Position numbers and translations under genes: made by a program
Assembly (NCBI GenBank): GCA_035317605.1
Contig: DATHGT010000059.1
Coordinates: 1 to 64,000, forward strand
DNA: 64,000 nucleotides
Source: DATHGT01 sp035317605
GTDB taxonomy: Bacteria > Methylomirabilota > Methylomirabilia > Rokubacteriales > CSP1-6
Direction of reading: 5' to 3'
Notes under the pieces: model-generated
The model's input: the letters and a program-made list of their open reading frames with translations, nothing else
What the model was told of the DNA's origin: nothing
Databases searched by the model: none
Part shown: piece after piece, positions 18,458-27,055 of the stretch
Layout: every line of letters starts with the position of its first letter
Position numbering within the stretch: the stretch's first letter is position 1

Positions 18458-19471
18458 GTGGATCCGACGGCCTTTCTGCGCCTGATCGAACGCGGGCAGG
18501 TGCCTCCGCTCGCGCTCGTGCACGGGGCCGACGCCCAGCTCACGGACGATTGCCTCGCCGCGGTGAGCCGCGCGCTGTTCCCCGATCCCGCCCACGCCGC
18601 CTTCGATCGCGAGATCCTAGACGGGCGCGAGGCGAGCGTGGACCACGTGGTCAGCGCGGCCCTCACGCTGCCGTTCGGCGCCGCGGCCCGGCTGGTGGCG
18701 GTCCGCCACTGCCAGGCGCTCGCGGCGAAGGGGAGCGAGGCGTTCGGCCCGTACGCCAAGGCGCCGAGCCCGACCAGCGTCTTGCTGTTGCTCGCCGACG
18801 AATCGCTGCGCGCCGGTCGCGAGCGCAAATCCGATCACTGGCTGCTCGGTGTGGTGCCGTCCGCCGCGGTGGTGGAACCGGTGGCCCGGCGCGGGCGCGC
18901 GCTCGAGGAGTGGCTGCGCCAGCGCGCTCAGCTCGACGACCTCACGGTGAGCGAAGGGGCGGCGCGGCTGCTGGTGTCGTGGGTCGGTGACGATCCCGCG
19001 CTGCTGGTCGGTGAAGTCCGCAAGGCCGCGCTGGCCGGCGGTCCCGAGAACCGCAACGTGGGCGAGGCCGAGGTGCGGGCCGTGGTGGGCGAGCACCGGG
19101 TCAGCGGCGTGTTCGATCTCACGCGCGCGCTCGAGCGTCGCGACCTCGCCCTCGCCCTCCGTACGCTGGACGGATTGCTGGCCACCGAAGAGCCGATGCT
19201 GGTGATCGCCATGCTCACGCGCGAGGTGCGGACCGCGTGGACGGTTCAGCTCTGGCGCCGCGCCGGCCAGTCGATCGACCAGATCGCGCGCATCCTGCGC
19301 CGGCCGCCGGGGGCGATCGAGGCGCTGCTCGGCTCGATGGGCGGCGAGTCGTCCGTCTCGCTCGGGGACAAGCTGCGCCGGTGCTGGGAAGTCGAGCGGG
19401 CGCTGAAATCGAGCGGCGAGCCGCGGGCGGAGTTGGCGGTGCTCGTGAGCGAGCTGTGCTCCGCGCGCTGA
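18458..19471 (+). CDS. holA: DNA polymerase III subunit delta
   Basis: 337 residues from GTG 18458. Delta opens the beta clamp within the clamp-loader complex. The N-terminus VDPTAFLRLIERGQVPPLALVHGAD fits the family (loading domain with a degenerate P-loop), a conserved DLTRALERRDLALALRTLDGLL segment lies in the collar region, and the C-terminus LKSSGEPRAELAVLVSELC is typical of HolA. GTG 18425 is also in frame but lies inside the upstream repeat, so the later start is preferred. It forms an operon with leuS and lptE and overlaps the next gene by 16 bases. Confidence 0.85.
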   Translation: MDPTAFLRLIERGQVPPLALVHGADAQLTDDCLAAVSRALFPDPAHAAFDREILDGREASVDHVVSAALTLPFGAAARLVAVRHCQALAAKGSEAFGPYAKAPSPTSVLLLLADESLRAGRERKSDHWLLGVVPSAAVVEPVARRGRALEEWLRQRAQLDDLTVSEGAARLLVSWVGDDPALLVGEVRKAALAGGPENRNVGEAEVRAVVGEHRVSGVFDLTRALERRDLALALRTLDGLLATEEPMLVIAMLTREVRTAWTVQLWRRAGQSIDQIARILRRPPGAIEALLGSMGGESSVSLGDKLRRCWEVERALKSSGEPRAELAVLVSELCSAR

Positions 19472-20787
19472 GGACGATCGCGCTTCTCGCCCTGACGCTC
19501 GCCCCCGCCGTGAGCGAGGCGGCGCCCGCGTGCCCGGAGTGCGTGAGCGCCGGCGCCGCCCGCGTCGCCTTGACCGTGCCGGTGGGCACCCCGCTGGCGG
19601 GCTACGGAGACCGCGCGCGGCGCCTGGCCTTCCCCGACGTGCTCGGACGTCATCCTCATGCGTTCTGGTTTCGTCCGAGCGAGGGCTCGCGCGATCCGCT
19701 GGCCGTCCGCGCGCTCGTGCTCGAGGGGGGCGGCCGGCGGCTGACCTGGCTGACCGTCGACCTGATCGCGGTCGATCGCGCGTTCACTCAGCGGGTCGCG
19801 CGCGGGCTCACCGACGCGGGCCTGCCGCCGGGCGCGCTCATCGTCTCGGCCTCGCACACGCACTCCGGCCCCGGCGCGTTCATGGAGTCGGGCGTGTTCG
19901 GTTTCCTCGCGATCGACCGGTTCGATGGCGAGGTGAGGGACGCCCTGGTGACGAGCCTGGTCGAGGCGGCGCGCCGTGCCGATCGGGCCAAGGTGCCGGC
20001 GCGAGTGGCGAGCGCCGCCGTGAAGGGTCCCGATCTCACCGTGCCCCGTCTGAAGCGGCCCACCCGTCCGGTCGATCGAGAGGTCGTGGTGGTGAAGATC
20101 GTCTCCGACGCCGGCGAGCCGATCGCCGCCGTCTGGAACTACGCCATCCACGGCACCACCCTCGCCGGCGTCAACCTGCGCTTCTCCGCCGACGTGATGG
20201 GCGCGGCGAGCCGGGAGATCGAGCGAACGACTGGCGTCCCCGCGCTCTTCGTCAACGGAGCGGTCGCCGACGTGAGCCCGTCGCGTCACGGCGAGATCGA
20301 GAGCGACCACGCCGGCCGCGAGCTGGCCGCGGCCGTGCGATCAGCGTGGGAGGCCGCCGAGCCCGCGATGCCGGCTCCGCTCGCCCTGGCCGAGACCCGG
20401 GTCGCGCTGGCGCCGCCGTATCTCTCGCTGCGCAACTGCACGGGGTCGTGGGTTCCCCGCTGGCTCACCGCGCCGCTCGGCAAGCTCTTGCCCGGCGACG
20501 CGGAGCTGATCGGCGCCCGCCTCGGCGACGTCGCTTGGGTGACGGTCCCCGGCGAGCTGCAATCGCTCCTCGGCGAGACCGTCAAGCGGGCCGGCCGGCC
20601 GGCGCTTCCCCGCGTGTTCGTCGCCGGACTCTCGAACGACTACCTCGGCTACTTCCTGGCCGCGCCCGACTACGATCGGGTCACCTACGTCGCCTGCGCG
20701 ACGCTCTACGGCCCGAGCGCCGGCCCGCTCATCACCGACGCCGCCGAGCAGCTCATCCGCCAGCTCGCGGTGGCTGGCGGTCGCTAG
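19456..20787 (+). CDS. Exported neutral/alkaline ceramidase-like hydrolase
   Basis: 443 residues from GTG 19456. A signal peptide covers residues 1-~24 (IALLALTLAPAVSEAA). The fold markers fit the N-terminal domain of neutral ceramidases: an early GTPLAGYGDR segment, VSASHTHSGPG (~residues 131-141, with zinc-binding histidines), WNYAIHGTT (~residue 227) and VNGAVADVSPS (~residue 266). Neutral ceramidase proper is longer (~650-750 residues) and has a C-terminal Ig-like domain, which is missing here. The short form is common in bacteria and its substrate is unknown: a lipid amide, or another amide or ester. It would act outside the inner membrane. The start overlaps holA by 16 bases, so it is probably co-transcribed. 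Confidence 0.75.
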   Translation: MLRALRTIALLALTLAPAVSEAAPACPECVSAGAARVALTVPVGTPLAGYGDRARRLAFPDVLGRHPHAFWFRPSEGSRDPLAVRALVLEGGGRRLTWLTVDLIAVDRAFTQRVARGLTDAGLPPGALIVSASHTHSGPGAFMESGVFGFLAIDRFDGEVRDALVTSLVEAARRADRAKVPARVASAAVKGPDLTVPRLKRPTRPVDREVVVVKIVSDAGEPIAAVWNYAIHGTTLAGVNLRFSADVMGAASREIERTTGVPALFVNGAVADVSPSRHGEIESDHAGRELAAAVRSAWEAAEPAMPAPLALAETRVALAPPYLSLRNCTGSWVPRWLTAPLGKLLPGDAELIGARLGDVAWVTVPGELQSLLGETVKRAGRPALPRVFVAGLSNDYLGYFLAAPDYDRVTYVACATLYGPSAGPLITDAAEQLIRQLAVAGGR

Positions 20788-20811
20788 GGGCGGGGACGGG
20801 TGAGCTCGAGG

Positions 20812-21072
20812 CTACTTGGCGACGTTGAGGCGGCGGGCGAGGGCGGACTTCTTGCGGGCGGCGGTGTTGCGGTGAATGACACCCTTGGTGACGGCCTTGT
20901 CCAGGGTGCGGATGGCGTGGAGCACGGCCGTGCGCGCGTCCTCGCCCGGCGTGGTCACCGCGGTGCGCGCGGTCTTGAGCGCGGACCGCACGTGCGACCG
21001 CACGGTGCGGTTGCGCAGGCGCCGCTTCTCGGTGGTGCGTATTCGTTTGATCGCCGACTTCGTATTGGCCAC
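20812..21072 (-). CDS. rpsT: 30S ribosomal protein S20
   Basis: 86 residues, the standard S20 length. It is basic and helical, starting ANTKSAIKRIRTTEKRRLRNR and ending in the usual HRNTAARKKSALARRLN. It binds 16S rRNA. It uses a GTG start with a strong AAAGGAG site 7-8 bases upstream. It is the only minus-strand gene in this long + strand block: convergent with the ceramidase-like gene (24 bases between stops) and divergent from murJ (62 bases between starts). Confidence 0.97.
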   Translation of the reverse strand: MANTKSAIKRIRTTEKRRLRNRTVRSHVRSALKTARTAVTTPGEDARTAVLHAIRTLDKAVTKGVIHRNTAARKKSALARRLNVAK

Positions 21073-21134
21073 TCGATGACTCCTTTGGTTGCTGAGACCC
21101 GAGCAGCATGCCGTAACGCCGGCGGAATTGCAAG

Positions 21135-22715
21135 GTGAGCGCGCCGCCGCGGGCCGAGGAGCACCAGGTCGTCCGAGCGCTCGGCTCCATCGGCGCGGCC
21201 ACGCTGGCCAGCCGGGTGCTGGGCTTCGTGCGCGACATGGTGATCGCGCTCACCTTCGGCGCCGGCGGCGTCACCGACGCCTTCGTGGTGGCGTTCCGGA
21301 TCCCCAATATGCTCAGGCGGCTGCTCGGGGAGGGCGCGCTGTCGACCGCGGTCATCCCGGTGTTCACCGACTACGCGCTGAACCGATCGCGCGACGAGTT
21401 CGTGCGGATGATCCGCGCGGTCCTGGCCGCGGGCCTCCTCGTGATCGGGTTGACGATCGTGTGCGGCATCGTGGGGGCGCCGCTGATCCTCCGCGCGATC
21501 GCGCCGGGCTTCGGAGGCGATTCCCCCCAGGCCTCGCTGACGATCCTCCTCACCCGCGTGATGTTTCCCTACCTGCTCCTGGTCGGTCTCGGCGCCCTCG
21601 CCATGGGCGCGCTGAACACCCACGGGCGATTCTTCGCCTCCGCTCTCGGACCGGCCCTGCTGAACGTCGGGATCATCGCCGCGGTGCTGCTGCTGGCCCG
21701 TCGCGTGGAGCCGCCGATCCTCGCCCTCGCCATCGGCGTGCTCGTCGGCGGCGTCGCCCAGCTCCTCGCGCAGGTCCCGAGCCTGCGGCGCCTGGGACTG
21801 CTCGTCGGACCGTCCCTCGATCTGGGCCATCCGGCCCTCGGTCGCGTGGCGCGGCTGCTGCTGCCGGCGGTGTTCGGTCTCGCCGCGGTGCAGGTGACGG
21901 TCTTCGTCAACACGCTGCTCGCCTCGCTGCTGCCGCCGGGGAGCATCTCGTTTCTCTACTACGCGGACCGGATCATGGAGTTTCCCCTGGGGATCTTCGG
22001 CATCGCGCTGGCGTCGGCCTCGCTGCCGGCGATGTCGCGGGCCGCGGCGCGCGGCGATCGCCGGGCGATCGGCACGACCCTGACCTTCGCGCTCGGGCTG
22101 TCCTTCTACGTGGCGGTGCCCGCCACCGTCGGTCTCGTGCTCCTGCGCGCGCCCATCGTGCGCGTGCTCTTCGAGCGGGGCGAGTTCACCGCGGCCGACA
22201 CGGCGGCGACCGCCCAGACGCTGGTCGGATACGCCGTCGGCCTCGTCGCGTTCTCGGGCGCTCGCATCGTGGCGCAGGCGTTCTACGCCGTCCAGACGCC
22301 GGGCGTGGCCGTGAAGCTCGGGCTCTTCTCGGTCGCGGCCAACGTCGTCGCCGCCGTCTCGCTGATGGGGCCGCTCGGCCACACGGGCTTGGCGCTGGCC
22401 TCGTCGATCTCCGCGTGGGTCAACTTCGCGACGCTCGCCTGGGTGGCGCGCACGCGTTTCGGCGGCCTCGACCCGCGCGAGCTGGCCACGAGCCTCGCGC
22501 GCACGACCATCGCGTCGGCCGTGCTCGGGGCCTTCTGCATCGGCTGTCTCAGGCTCTGGCCGCTCGCCCCGTCCCGTCTCATCGAAGCCGCCTGCCTCGC
22601 CGCCGCGATCGCGGGCGGAGCCGTGGTGTTCTGGCTCACCAGCGCGCTCCTCGGCGCCCCCGAACGCCGCGCGCTGTCGCGCCTCCACCGATCGTCACCG
22701 ACGGCCATGCTATAA
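21135..22715 (+). CDS. murJ: Lipid II flippase MurJ
   Basis: 526 residues of mostly hydrophobic sequence with about 14 membrane helices, a MATE-like MOP-superfamily fold. Family marks near the N-terminus: GAATLASRVLGFVRDMVIA, then FRIPNMLRRLLGEGALSTA with the conserved RRL.GEGA motif, and later a FLYYADRIMEFPLGIFG segment. MurJ flips lipid II to the periplasm for peptidoglycan synthesis. The start is GTG 21135. The stop TAA lies within a TATAAT that may serve as the -10 of the following xer gene. Confidence 0.95.
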   Translation: MSAPPRAEEHQVVRALGSIGAATLASRVLGFVRDMVIALTFGAGGVTDAFVVAFRIPNMLRRLLGEGALSTAVIPVFTDYALNRSRDEFVRMIRAVLAAGLLVIGLTIVCGIVGAPLILRAIAPGFGGDSPQASLTILLTRVMFPYLLLVGLGALAMGALNTHGRFFASALGPALLNVGIIAAVLLLARRVEPPILALAIGVLVGGVAQLLAQVPSLRRLGLLVGPSLDLGHPALGRVARLLLPAVFGLAAVQVTVFVNTLLASLLPPGSISFLYYADRIMEFPLGIFGIALASASLPAMSRAAARGDRRAIGTTLTFALGLSFYVAVPATVGLVLLRAPIVRVLFERGEFTAADTAATAQTLVGYAVGLVAFSGARIVAQAFYAVQTPGVAVKLGLFSVAANVVAAVSLMGPLGHTGLALASSISAWVNFATLAWVARTRFGGLDPRELATSLARTTIASAVLGAFCIGCLRLWPLAPSRLIEAACLAAAIAGGAVVFWLTSALLGAPERRALSRLHRSSPTAML

Positions 22716-22716
22716 T
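22711..22716 (+). promoter_or_regulatory. Candidate -10 box for the xer-cca-pyrG operon
   Basis: A perfect TATAAT overlaps the murJ stop, with no good -35 at 16-18 bases. A 10-codon ORF follows (ATG 22743 to TGA 22775) and its stop overlaps the GTG start of the recombinase, a possible translation-coupling leader. Confidence 0.4.
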
Positions 22717-22771
22717 CCGTCGTGCCCTTCCCGTCCGGATCGATGTTCGAGGTCCGCCGGTGGCGCGGTCG

Positions 22772-23779
22772 GTGAGCGACGCGCCCGGGCGCACCCGACC
22801 CCTTCCCGAGCCACTCCCCACGTATCTCGCCGCGCTGCAGGCCGAGCAGGGCGTGTCGCCGCACACGCTGGCCGCGTATCGACGCGACCTCACCGACTTC
22901 GTGGCGTTCCTCGGACGCCGCCGCGCGCTGTCTGCGGTCGGCCCCGACGACGTGGTCGCGTACCTCGGCGCGCTGCGCGCTCGCGGGCTTCGCGCCGCGA
23001 GCCTGGCGCGCCGGCTCTCGGCGTTGCGCGGTCTGTATCGCTATCTCGTGAGAGACGCGGGCTTGTCCCGCGATCCCACCGAGCTGATCGAGCGGCCGCG
23101 ATTGTCACGTCCGCTGCCCAAGACGCTGCCGCGCGAGACGACGACCGCGCTGGTCGAGGGACCCGACGTCGACAGCGTGCGCGGCCTGCGCGATCGCGCG
23201 CTGCTCGAGACTCTCTACGCGACCGGCATGCGCGCGTCCGAGTGCCTGGGCTTGCGGCTGGAGGACGTCAACCTCACCGCCGGCTACGTGGTCTGCACGG
23301 GCAAGGGCCGAAAGCAGCGACTGATCCCGCTCGGTGCCGAGGCGATCGCCTGGATCCGCGCGTACCTGGATCGGGCTCGCCCTCAGCACGCGCGCCGTCA
23401 CGACTGCGGACGGCTGTTCGTGAACCCGCGCGGCCGCGCGCTCTCGCGTCAATCGTTGTGGACGATCGTGCGCACCGCCGCCGCCCGCGCCGGCGTCACG
23501 CATCGGGTGTCGCCTCACGTGCTGCGACACTCCTTCGCCAGTCACCTGCTCGAGGGCGGCGCGGACCTGCGCGCGGTGCAGGCGATGCTCGGACACGCCG
23601 ACATCGCCACCACGCAGATCTACACGCACCTGCCGTCGGCGGCTTTGAAGCGCATGTACCGAGACTTCCATCCCCGGGCGCAAGCCGCACCGGCGCAAGC
23701 CACGCGGGTGCCGACTCCGACGGCGCGGGCTCCACGGGCGCAAGCCGCACGGGCGCAAGCCCAGCGAGGGCGAGCCTGA
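22772..23779 (+). CDS. Tyrosine recombinase XerC/XerD type
   Basis: 335 residues from GTG 22772 (GTG 22760 also possible). N-terminal SAM-like core-binding domain: YLAALQAEQGVSPHTLAAYR (~residues 16-35). Catalytic domain residues visible: Arg in TGMRASECLGLRLEDV, Lys in GKGRKQRLIPL, HVLRHSFASHLLEGG (His-x-x-Arg), LGHADIATTQIYTH (His and nucleophile Tyr). Such enzymes resolve chromosome dimers at dif. After the catalytic part it has an unusual 35-residue Ala/Gln/Arg-rich tail (RAQAAPAQAT and similar) encoded by imperfect GCGCAAGCC repeats (23691-23775). XerC/XerD proteins are normally ~300 residues without this tail. XerC cannot be told from XerD by eye. It is followed directly by cca. Confidence 0.88.
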   Translation: MSDAPGRTRPLPEPLPTYLAALQAEQGVSPHTLAAYRRDLTDFVAFLGRRRALSAVGPDDVVAYLGALRARGLRAASLARRLSALRGLYRYLVRDAGLSRDPTELIERPRLSRPLPKTLPRETTTALVEGPDVDSVRGLRDRALLETLYATGMRASECLGLRLEDVNLTAGYVVCTGKGRKQRLIPLGAEAIAWIRAYLDRARPQHARRHDCGRLFVNPRGRALSRQSLWTIVRTAAARAGVTHRVSPHVLRHSFASHLLEGGADLRAVQAMLGHADIATTQIYTHLPSAALKRMYRDFHPRAQAAPAQATRVPTPTARAPRAQAARAQAQRGRA

Positions 23780-23781
23780 GC

Positions 23782-25440
23782 ATGGGCAAGCGCGGGCATC
23801 GCTATCCGCAGGTCGAGCCGGGCGCGGCGGCATTGGTGGACGCGCAGATCGCCGCGGCTCCCCCGACGGTCTCGGTGAGAGACGCCCAGGTGCGGGCGAT
23901 CCGGGAGCGCGTGGACGCGGTCCAGCTCGGCGACCGGGGCTTCGTCCTGTGCGCGGATCTGGCGCGGGCGGCGGCGATCGGCCTCGACGATCTGCCGGCC
24001 AGCGCGATCACGCGCCCGCTGCCGCTCGTCTCCGCGGGGGCGCCGGAAGTCACGGTGCGGCGCGCGCTGGCCGCGGGCGCGCCGATGGTCGTGGTCCAGG
24101 ATCGGCGTGGCGTCGTGGGCGGGGTTTCGTCGACCTCCGCGCTGGCGGGAGCGATCGGCCTCTCGGTCGCCACGCGGCTGTCGCAGTCGCTGCCCGCATG
24201 GGCGTCGGAGACGCTCGCCTCGCTCGGGCGCCTGGCGGAGTCCCACGGCATGCGGGCGTTCCTCGTCGGCGGTCTCGTCCGCGACGTGCTGAGCGCGAGC
24301 GTGCTCGACCGCGCCGATCTCGACGTGGTGGTCGAGGGCGACGGCCTCGGCCTGGCCCGCGCGCTGGGCGAGGAGCAGCACGCGAGCGTGATCGAGCACG
24401 GTCGCTTCCTCACCGCGTCGATCCGCCGACCGTCGGGCGAGCGCATCGACGTGGCGACCGCGCGCTCGGAGCGCTACGAAGCTCCCGGAGCGCTCCCGCG
24501 CGTGCTGCCCGCGTCGATTCTGGCCGATCTCGGCCGCCGCGACTTCACGCTCAACGCGATGGCGGTGGAGATCAGCGGCGGTGACATGCGATTGGTCGAC
24601 CCGCACGGCGGACGCGGCGACCTCCGGCGCCGCCGGCTGCGTATCCTGCACCCGCTGTCGTTCGTCGACGACCCGACGCGGATCTTTCGCGGGGCGCGCT
24701 ACGCCGCGCGCCTCGACCTCGTGTACGACGGCTGGACCGCGTCCTGCCAGGCGCTCGCCGTGCGACTGGGCGCGTACCCGGCGCTCTCCGGCCAGCGGAT
24801 CGCCGCGGAGCTGGAGCGCATCCTCGCCGAGCCCCGCGCGGACCTGGCGCTGCGCCGGCTCGGTGCCGCCGGCGCGTTTCGCCTGCTCGATCCGCGCTAT
24901 CGCTTCACGCGGGCGACCGGCGCGCTCCTCGGCGCGTTGCCGTCCGCGTGGGCGTGGTCGCGCGAGCGCGGCCTCGACGTCGCGCGTCTGGAGCTGGCCT
25001 TGATGGCGTTGCTCGCCGAGCAAGCGTCGGACGTCCGCTCCGCGGCGCTGCGTCGGCTCGGCTTCACCGGCGAGCCGCTGACTCGCGCGGGGCGCGCGCT
25101 CGAGATCACCGGTAGGTTGGTCGACCGCTTGGCCGAAACGCCCGCGGGCGCCGAGCGGGGCCGGCTCCTGCGCGAGCGCACGGACCTGGAGCTGGCCGCG
25201 CTCTGGCTCGGCGGCGAGGCCGCGGCGCGGACGGCGGTGACGTGGTGGGTCGACACGGCCCGACGCGTGCGCTCCGTGCTGCGCGGCGAAGAGGTCGTGG
25301 AGCTGGGGGTCAGGCGCGGACCCGCGGTGGCTGAGGTGCTCGATCGATTGCGCGATCGGCGGCTGGACGGTGAGAGCGGCGACCGGGAAGCGGAAATCGA
25401 GTATGTTCGACACTGGCTCGAGGCCAGGGAGGAGGGATGA
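23782..25440 (+). CDS. CCA tRNA nucleotidyltransferase / poly(A) polymerase family protein
   Basis: 552 residues. The class II nucleotidyltransferase domain starts near residue 155: FLVGGLVRDVL (GG plus RD motif) followed by RADLDVVVEGDG with the metal-binding Asp-x-Asp pair, then GRRDFTLNAMAVE and the RNA-binding segment DPTRIFRGARYAARL. It adds CCA or A residues to RNA 3' ends. The first ~140 residues look like a worn CBS-domain pair (APEVTVRRALAAGAPMVVVQ). Related bacterial enzymes have DHH phosphoesterase plus CBS in front. Here the DHH part is missing and the CBS part is degenerate. The start is three bases after the xer stop, and pyrG begins one base after its own stop. CCA-adding and poly(A) activity cannot be told apart from sequence. 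Confidence 0.85.
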   Translation: MGKRGHRYPQVEPGAAALVDAQIAAAPPTVSVRDAQVRAIRERVDAVQLGDRGFVLCADLARAAAIGLDDLPASAITRPLPLVSAGAPEVTVRRALAAGAPMVVVQDRRGVVGGVSSTSALAGAIGLSVATRLSQSLPAWASETLASLGRLAESHGMRAFLVGGLVRDVLSASVLDRADLDVVVEGDGLGLARALGEEQHASVIEHGRFLTASIRRPSGERIDVATARSERYEAPGALPRVLPASILADLGRRDFTLNAMAVEISGGDMRLVDPHGGRGDLRRRRLRILHPLSFVDDPTRIFRGARYAARLDLVYDGWTASCQALAVRLGAYPALSGQRIAAELERILAEPRADLALRRLGAAGAFRLLDPRYRFTRATGALLGALPSAWAWSRERGLDVARLELALMALLAEQASDVRSAALRRLGFTGEPLTRAGRALEITGRLVDRLAETPAGAERGRLLRERTDLELAALWLGGEAAARTAVTWWVDTARRVRSVLRGEEVVELGVRRGPAVAEVLDRLRDRRLDGESGDREAEIEYVRHWLEAREEG

Positions 25441-25441
25441 C

Positions 25442-27055
25442 GTGCCGACGAAATACATCTTCGTGACGGGCGGCGTCGTGTCATCGCTGGGCAAGGGGCT
25501 GGCCTCCGCGTCCATCGGCTCGCTGCTGGAGGCGCGCGGCTTTCGCGTCACCCTCCAGAAGATGGATCCCTACATCAACGTGGACGCGGGCACCATGAGC
25601 CCCTACCAGCACGGCGAGGTCTTCGTCACCGACGACGGCGGCGAGACCGACCTCGACCTCGGGCACTACGAGCGGTTCACGTCGGTGCGGGTGACACGCC
25701 AGCACAACGTCACCACCGGCAAGGTGTATTCCTCCGTCATCCAGAAGGAGCGGCGGGGCGACTACCTCGGGCGCACCGTGCAGGTGATCCCCCACATCAC
25801 CGACGAGATCAAGCACGCCATCCGGGGCGTGAGCGAGGGCGTCGACGTGGTGATCGTGGAAATCGGCGGCACGGTGGGCGACATCGAGAGCCTGCCCTTC
25901 CTGGAGGCCGTCCGCCAGCTCCGGAAGGACGTCGGCCGCGACAACGTCATCTACATCCACCTCACGCTCGTCCCCTTCATGCAGGCCTCGCAGGAGCTGA
26001 AGACCAAGGCGACCCAGCACTCGGTCAAGGAGCTGCGGGCCATCGGCATCCAGCCCGACATCCTGCTCTGCCGCACCGATCGCTATTTGCCGGCGGGGAT
26101 CAAGTCGAAGATCTCGCTCTTCTGCGACGTGGAAGAAGAAGCGGTCATCACGGCCAAGGACGTGGACTCGATCTACGAGGTCCCGCTGGTGTTCCACCGG
26201 GAAGGCCTCGACGACGTCATCGTGAAGCTGCTCGACTTGCCCACGCGGCGGCCCATCGACCTCCGCCGGTGGGAGGCGGTCGTGGAGCGCGTGAAGTCGC
26301 CCCGCCACGCCACCCGGGTGGCCGTCGTCGGCAAGTACGTCGAGTTGAAGGACTCCTACAAGAGCCTGATCGAAGCGCTGGCCCACGGCGGCATCGCCCA
26401 CGACGCGCGGGTGGACCTGCACTGGGTGGACGCCGAGGCCATCGAGCGTGAGGGGGCCGCCGCGCACTTCGCGGGCGTCCACGGCGTGCTGGTGCCCGGC
26501 GGGTTCGGCGATCGCGGCATCGAGGGGAAGATCGCGGCCGTTCGCTACGCCCGCGAGCAGGGGGTGCCGTACTTCGGGATCTGCCTGGGCATGCAGTGCG
26601 CGATCATCGAGTTCGCCCGGCACCTGTGCGGGCTCGCCGACGCGAACTCGTCCGAGTTCAACCCGGCGACGCCTCACCCGGTCGTCGACCTCCTGCCCGA
26701 GCAGCGCCACCTCGAAGACAAGGGCGGCACCATGCGGCTCGGCCTCTACCCGATCGTGCTGGCCGAGGGCAGCCGGGCCTCGCGTCTCTACGGCGAGGGG
26801 ATCATCCAGGAGCGCCACCGGCACCGCTACGAGGTCAACAACGAGTACCTGCAGCGGATGGAGAAAGAGGGCCTGCGGGTCTCGGGCGTGTGGGCCGAGA
26901 AGCAGCTGGTGGAGATCATCGAGCTGCCCGATCACCCGTACTTCGTGGCCGGCCAGTTCCATCCGGAGTTCCGCTCGCGGCCCTGGGACCCGCATCCGCT
27001 GTTCGCGGGGTTCGTGGGCGCCGCGCTCGAGCACCAGGGAGAGGCGCGCCCGTGA
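25442..27055 (+). CDS. pyrG: CTP synthase
   Basis: 537 residues from GTG 25442, typical length. It converts UTP to CTP with ATP and glutamine. The N-terminal synthetase starts PTKYIFVTGGVVSSLGKG (P-loop-like) and contains QKMDPYINVDAGTMSPYQHGE. The C-terminal class I glutaminase has GGFGDRG, the nucleophile Cys in GICLGMQCA and the His/Glu pair in GQFHPEF. It overlaps kdsA by four bases (GTGA). The pyrG-kdsA-kdsD order is common in Gram-negative bacteria. Confidence 0.98.
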   Translation: MPTKYIFVTGGVVSSLGKGLASASIGSLLEARGFRVTLQKMDPYINVDAGTMSPYQHGEVFVTDDGGETDLDLGHYERFTSVRVTRQHNVTTGKVYSSVIQKERRGDYLGRTVQVIPHITDEIKHAIRGVSEGVDVVIVEIGGTVGDIESLPFLEAVRQLRKDVGRDNVIYIHLTLVPFMQASQELKTKATQHSVKELRAIGIQPDILLCRTDRYLPAGIKSKISLFCDVEEEAVITAKDVDSIYEVPLVFHREGLDDVIVKLLDLPTRRPIDLRRWEAVVERVKSPRHATRVAVVGKYVELKDSYKSLIEALAHGGIAHDARVDLHWVDAEAIEREGAAAHFAGVHGVLVPGGFGDRGIEGKIAAVRYAREQGVPYFGICLGMQCAIIEFARHLCGLADANSSEFNPATPHPVVDLLPEQRHLEDKGGTMRLGLYPIVLAEGSRASRLYGEGIIQERHRHRYEVNNEYLQRMEKEGLRVSGVWAEKQLVEIIELPDHPYFVAGQFHPEFRSRPWDPHPLFAGFVGAALEHQGEARP

